The position numbers and the translations under genes were made by a program. Below are positions 62,297 through 64,000 of a stretch of 64,000 nt of DNA, one piece after another. The stretch comes from Desulfobulbaceae bacterium UBA2273. Lineage in GTDB: Bacteria; Desulfobacterota; Desulfobulbia; Desulfobulbales; Desulfurivibrionaceae. Under the pieces are notes generated by a model. The model was given only the letters and a program-made list of their open reading frames with translations, had not been told where the DNA came from and did no database searches. How positions within the stretch are numbered: the first letter of the stretch is position 1; each line of letters begins with the position of its first letter. The stretch is taken from assembly GCA_002347095.1 (NCBI GenBank), contig DDWZ01000015.1:62001-126000 (forward strand). Reading direction: 5' to 3'.

Positions 62297-63331
62297 TTAT
62301 GGCTTATGGCTTACATCTGCAAGCTTTTTTCTGTTGGCAACAATGACCTCGGCCATGGCAACCGCGGCGGCCAAGCTCGTGGGCTCGGCCACCCCCTGGC
62401 CCGCGATATCATAGGCCGTGCCGTGATCCACCGAGGTCCGGACAATGGGCAACCCCAGGGTTACATTCACCCCGTCGCTGAAATGCAGGAGCTTGAAGGG
62501 GATCAAACCCTGATCATGGTACATGCAGACCACCGCGTCAAACTGCCCGGCCGCGGCCTTATGAAATACCGTGTCCGGCGGAAAAGGCCCCTCGACCAGC
62601 CAACCATCCCGCCGGCCATCCGCCACAGCCGGGACGATAACCCGTTGTTCCTCATCGCCGAACATGCCGCCTTCGCCTGCGTGGGGATTCAATCCCGCCA
62701 CAGCCAGCCGGGGGTGCTCCACGCCGAAATCATCCCGCAGCGCCCGGCCGGTGATGGTGATCATCCGCAGCACCGACTCCCGGGTAATGGCCCCGGGCAC
62801 CTCCGCCAGGGGTTGATGGATGGAGACCAGGGTGACCTTGAGCGTGGCGCCCGCCATCATCATGGCATAGTCCCGCGCCTGGCACAGCTCGGCCAACATC
62901 TCGGTATGGCCGGGAAACCGGTAGCCACCGGCCTTGAGCGCCCCTTTGCTGATGGGGCAGGTCACCAGCCCGGCCAGGTGGTCGCCCTGGACAAGCCGCA
63001 CCGCTTCTTCGATATAACGCCCCATGGCCCGGCCGGTTTCAGGGGTGGGGTTTCCCCAGCACAGTCCTTCGCCGAGATCGGACAGGGAAAGCACATTGAT
63101 CGCCTTGGGCAGGCGGGGCGCACCAGGCTGCCATTCCACCACCGGGATCCCGATGCCAAGAGCGGCGCCGCAGCGGCGCAATACCCCTCCATCGCCGATG
63201 ACCACCGGCCACCCGGCAGAACCACCCCGGGCAAAAAAGCGCAGGATAATCTCCGGCCCGATGCCCACCGGACAGCCCATGGTAATGGCCAGGGGAAGGG
63301 ATTTTGCCTCAGCTCCAGGTTGCACCGTCAT
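62297..63331 (-). CDS. pdxA: 4-hydroxythreonine-4-phosphate dehydrogenase
   Basis: 344 residues. LAITMGCPVGIGPEI at the start, TCPISKGALKAGGYRFPGHTE, GLNPHAGEGG and MYHDQGLIPFKLLHF carry the metal-binding His residues. It takes part in pyridoxal phosphate synthesis. Its stop region carries a short ATGGCTT repeat. Confidence 0.95.
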   Translation of the reverse strand: MTVQPGAEAKSLPLAITMGCPVGIGPEIILRFFARGGSAGWPVVIGDGGVLRRCGAALGIGIPVVEWQPGAPRLPKAINVLSLSDLGEGLCWGNPTPETGRAMGRYIEEAVRLVQGDHLAGLVTCPISKGALKAGGYRFPGHTEMLAELCQARDYAMMMAGATLKVTLVSIHQPLAEVPGAITRESVLRMITITGRALRDDFGVEHPRLAVAGLNPHAGEGGMFGDEEQRVIVPAVADGRRDGWLVEGPFPPDTVFHKAAAGQFDAVVCMYHDQGLIPFKLLHFSDGVNVTLGLPIVRTSVDHGTAYDIAGQGVAEPTSLAAAVAMAEVIVANRKKLADVSHKP

Positions 63332-63720
63332 TCTCCATAGCTCAGATCAAAGGCGTTTTTCACCAGCTCAAACACCGGCTCAGCCTCGCCGGCAATGGTA
63401 ATGGCCACCACGTCAAAACGGGCCGGATGCGCCTCCCTGCCTGTTTCGGCCAGATACTGCAAGGCGGCCTTGGAAATCTGCCGACACTTGGCCGGGGTCA
63501 CCGCCTCAAAGGGATGGCCGCACTGATGGCCGCGCCGGGTCTTCACCTCGACAAACACCAGAATACCCTGATCCTCGGCTACAATGTCGATCTCCCCCAG
63601 CTTGGTCCGATAATTCTTCACAAGAATCCGATAGCCCTGCCGGGCAAGATATTGGCAGGCAAGCGATTCCCCTTGCTGCCCGACGGAGGCCGTGCCCGCG
63701 GCCTTCAGCTTGCCGAACAA
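63328..63720 (-). CDS. yraN: YraN/UPF0102 family protein
   Basis: 130 residues. GESLACQYLARQGYRIL, NYRTKLGEIDIVAED and VFVEVKTRRG show an endonuclease-like fold with the D-E-K set of the PD-(D/E)XK type. It overlaps pdxA by four bases and rnhB by 16. The function is not established. Confidence 0.9.
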   Translation of the reverse strand: MFGKLKAAGTASVGQQGESLACQYLARQGYRILVKNYRTKLGEIDIVAEDQGILVFVEVKTRRGHQCGHPFEAVTPAKCRQISKAALQYLAETGREAHPARFDVVAITIAGEAEPVFELVKNAFDLSYGE

Positions 63721-64000
63721 TCGCGCACCGGCTTGAAGCTCAAGCGATGGATGGGACAGGGTCCGATTTCCCGGATAATCCGGCGATGCTCGGCAGTGGG
63801 ATACCCCTTGTGCCTGGCGAAGTTATACTGGGGGTATTCAAGATGGAACTGCTCCATGATCGCATCCCGGGTCACCTTGGCGACAATGGAAGCGGCGGAG
63901 ATGGAGGCGCTGCGCGAGTCGCCTTTGACCAAGGCCTGTTGCGCCACGGCCATGGGCACGGTGAATTTGCCGTCAACCAGCAGGAAGTCAGGCAGGGAAG
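63705..64000 (-). CDS. rnhB: Ribonuclease HII, truncated by the window
   Basis: C-terminal 98 or so residues only; the start lies beyond 64000. LLVDGKFTV, KGDSRSASISAASIVAKVTR (with the active-site region SIAAASIVAKVxRD) and HKGYPTAEHRRII are diagnostic. It removes ribonucleotides from DNA. The common neighbour of yraN. Confidence 0.92.
   Translation of the reverse strand, partial: SLPDFLLVDGKFTVPMAVAQQALVKGDSRSASISAASIVAKVTRDAIMEQFHLEYPQYNFARHKGYPTAEHRRIIREIGPCPIHRLSFKPVRDCSAS

Overview
The window looks like a chromosome of a deltaproteobacterium (Desulfobacterota), most likely a Desulfobulbales relative. The support is the gene order rplU-rpmA-obgE-proB-proA-nadD, the rng plus TIGR03960-type radical SAM pair, the fused and lipid-linked genes at the left, and many c-type-heme signal transducers. 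The backbone is GC-rich. The middle third is more AT-rich and is a 34.3 kb genomic island.

Left backbone (1-10721). An operon runs from a truncated radical SAM gene through two ketosynthases, a hotdog thioesterase and a PKS-type dehydratase. It is followed by repeats and a small membrane protein, then a GT25-like glycosyltransferase, an MMPL/RND exporter fused to a methyltransferase, and a polysaccharide deacetylase. Together these look like a polyene or lipid-type acyl chain pathway with an exporter; the product is unknown.

Island (10722-44998). It is bounded by a 44-bp direct repeat of the 3' end of a tRNA-Glu(CTC) gene. The intact tRNA is at the right edge, next to a tyrosine integrase and an excisionase-like gene. 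Inside, left to right: a second, atypical recombinase; DoxX-like and PilZ genes; a YeiE-like LysR regulator; a large YeiH-type transporter with a 53-residue membrane partner; a Cas12m/TnpB-like effector homologue whose first RuvC aspartate is missing and which has no visible CRISPR array; a second DoxX-like gene; a GAF histidine kinase; a chemoreceptor; an HD-GYP/GGDEF/HDOD c-di-GMP group; a four-gene operon usp-yeiH-lipoyl-like-usp; a heme-sensor kinase with an NtrC-type regulator; a second heme-sensor kinase split by an IS5-type insertion; and YccF, lipoprotein and HU-like genes. IS3, IS5, IS1595 and IS21 remnants are scattered through it. My inference is that the island handles sulfur oxyanions such as sulfite, or a related anion stress, with heme and c-di-GMP signalling around it.

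Right backbone (44999-64000). Apart from the tRNA, this holds an iron-sulfur flavoprotein with malQ, a Na/phosphate cotransporter, the proline/Obg/ribosomal protein operon with a recognisable promoter, rng, the radical SAM-DUF2344 protein, an outer-membrane-type lipoprotein, a TPR lipoprotein, tmk, pdxA, yraN and a truncated rnhB.
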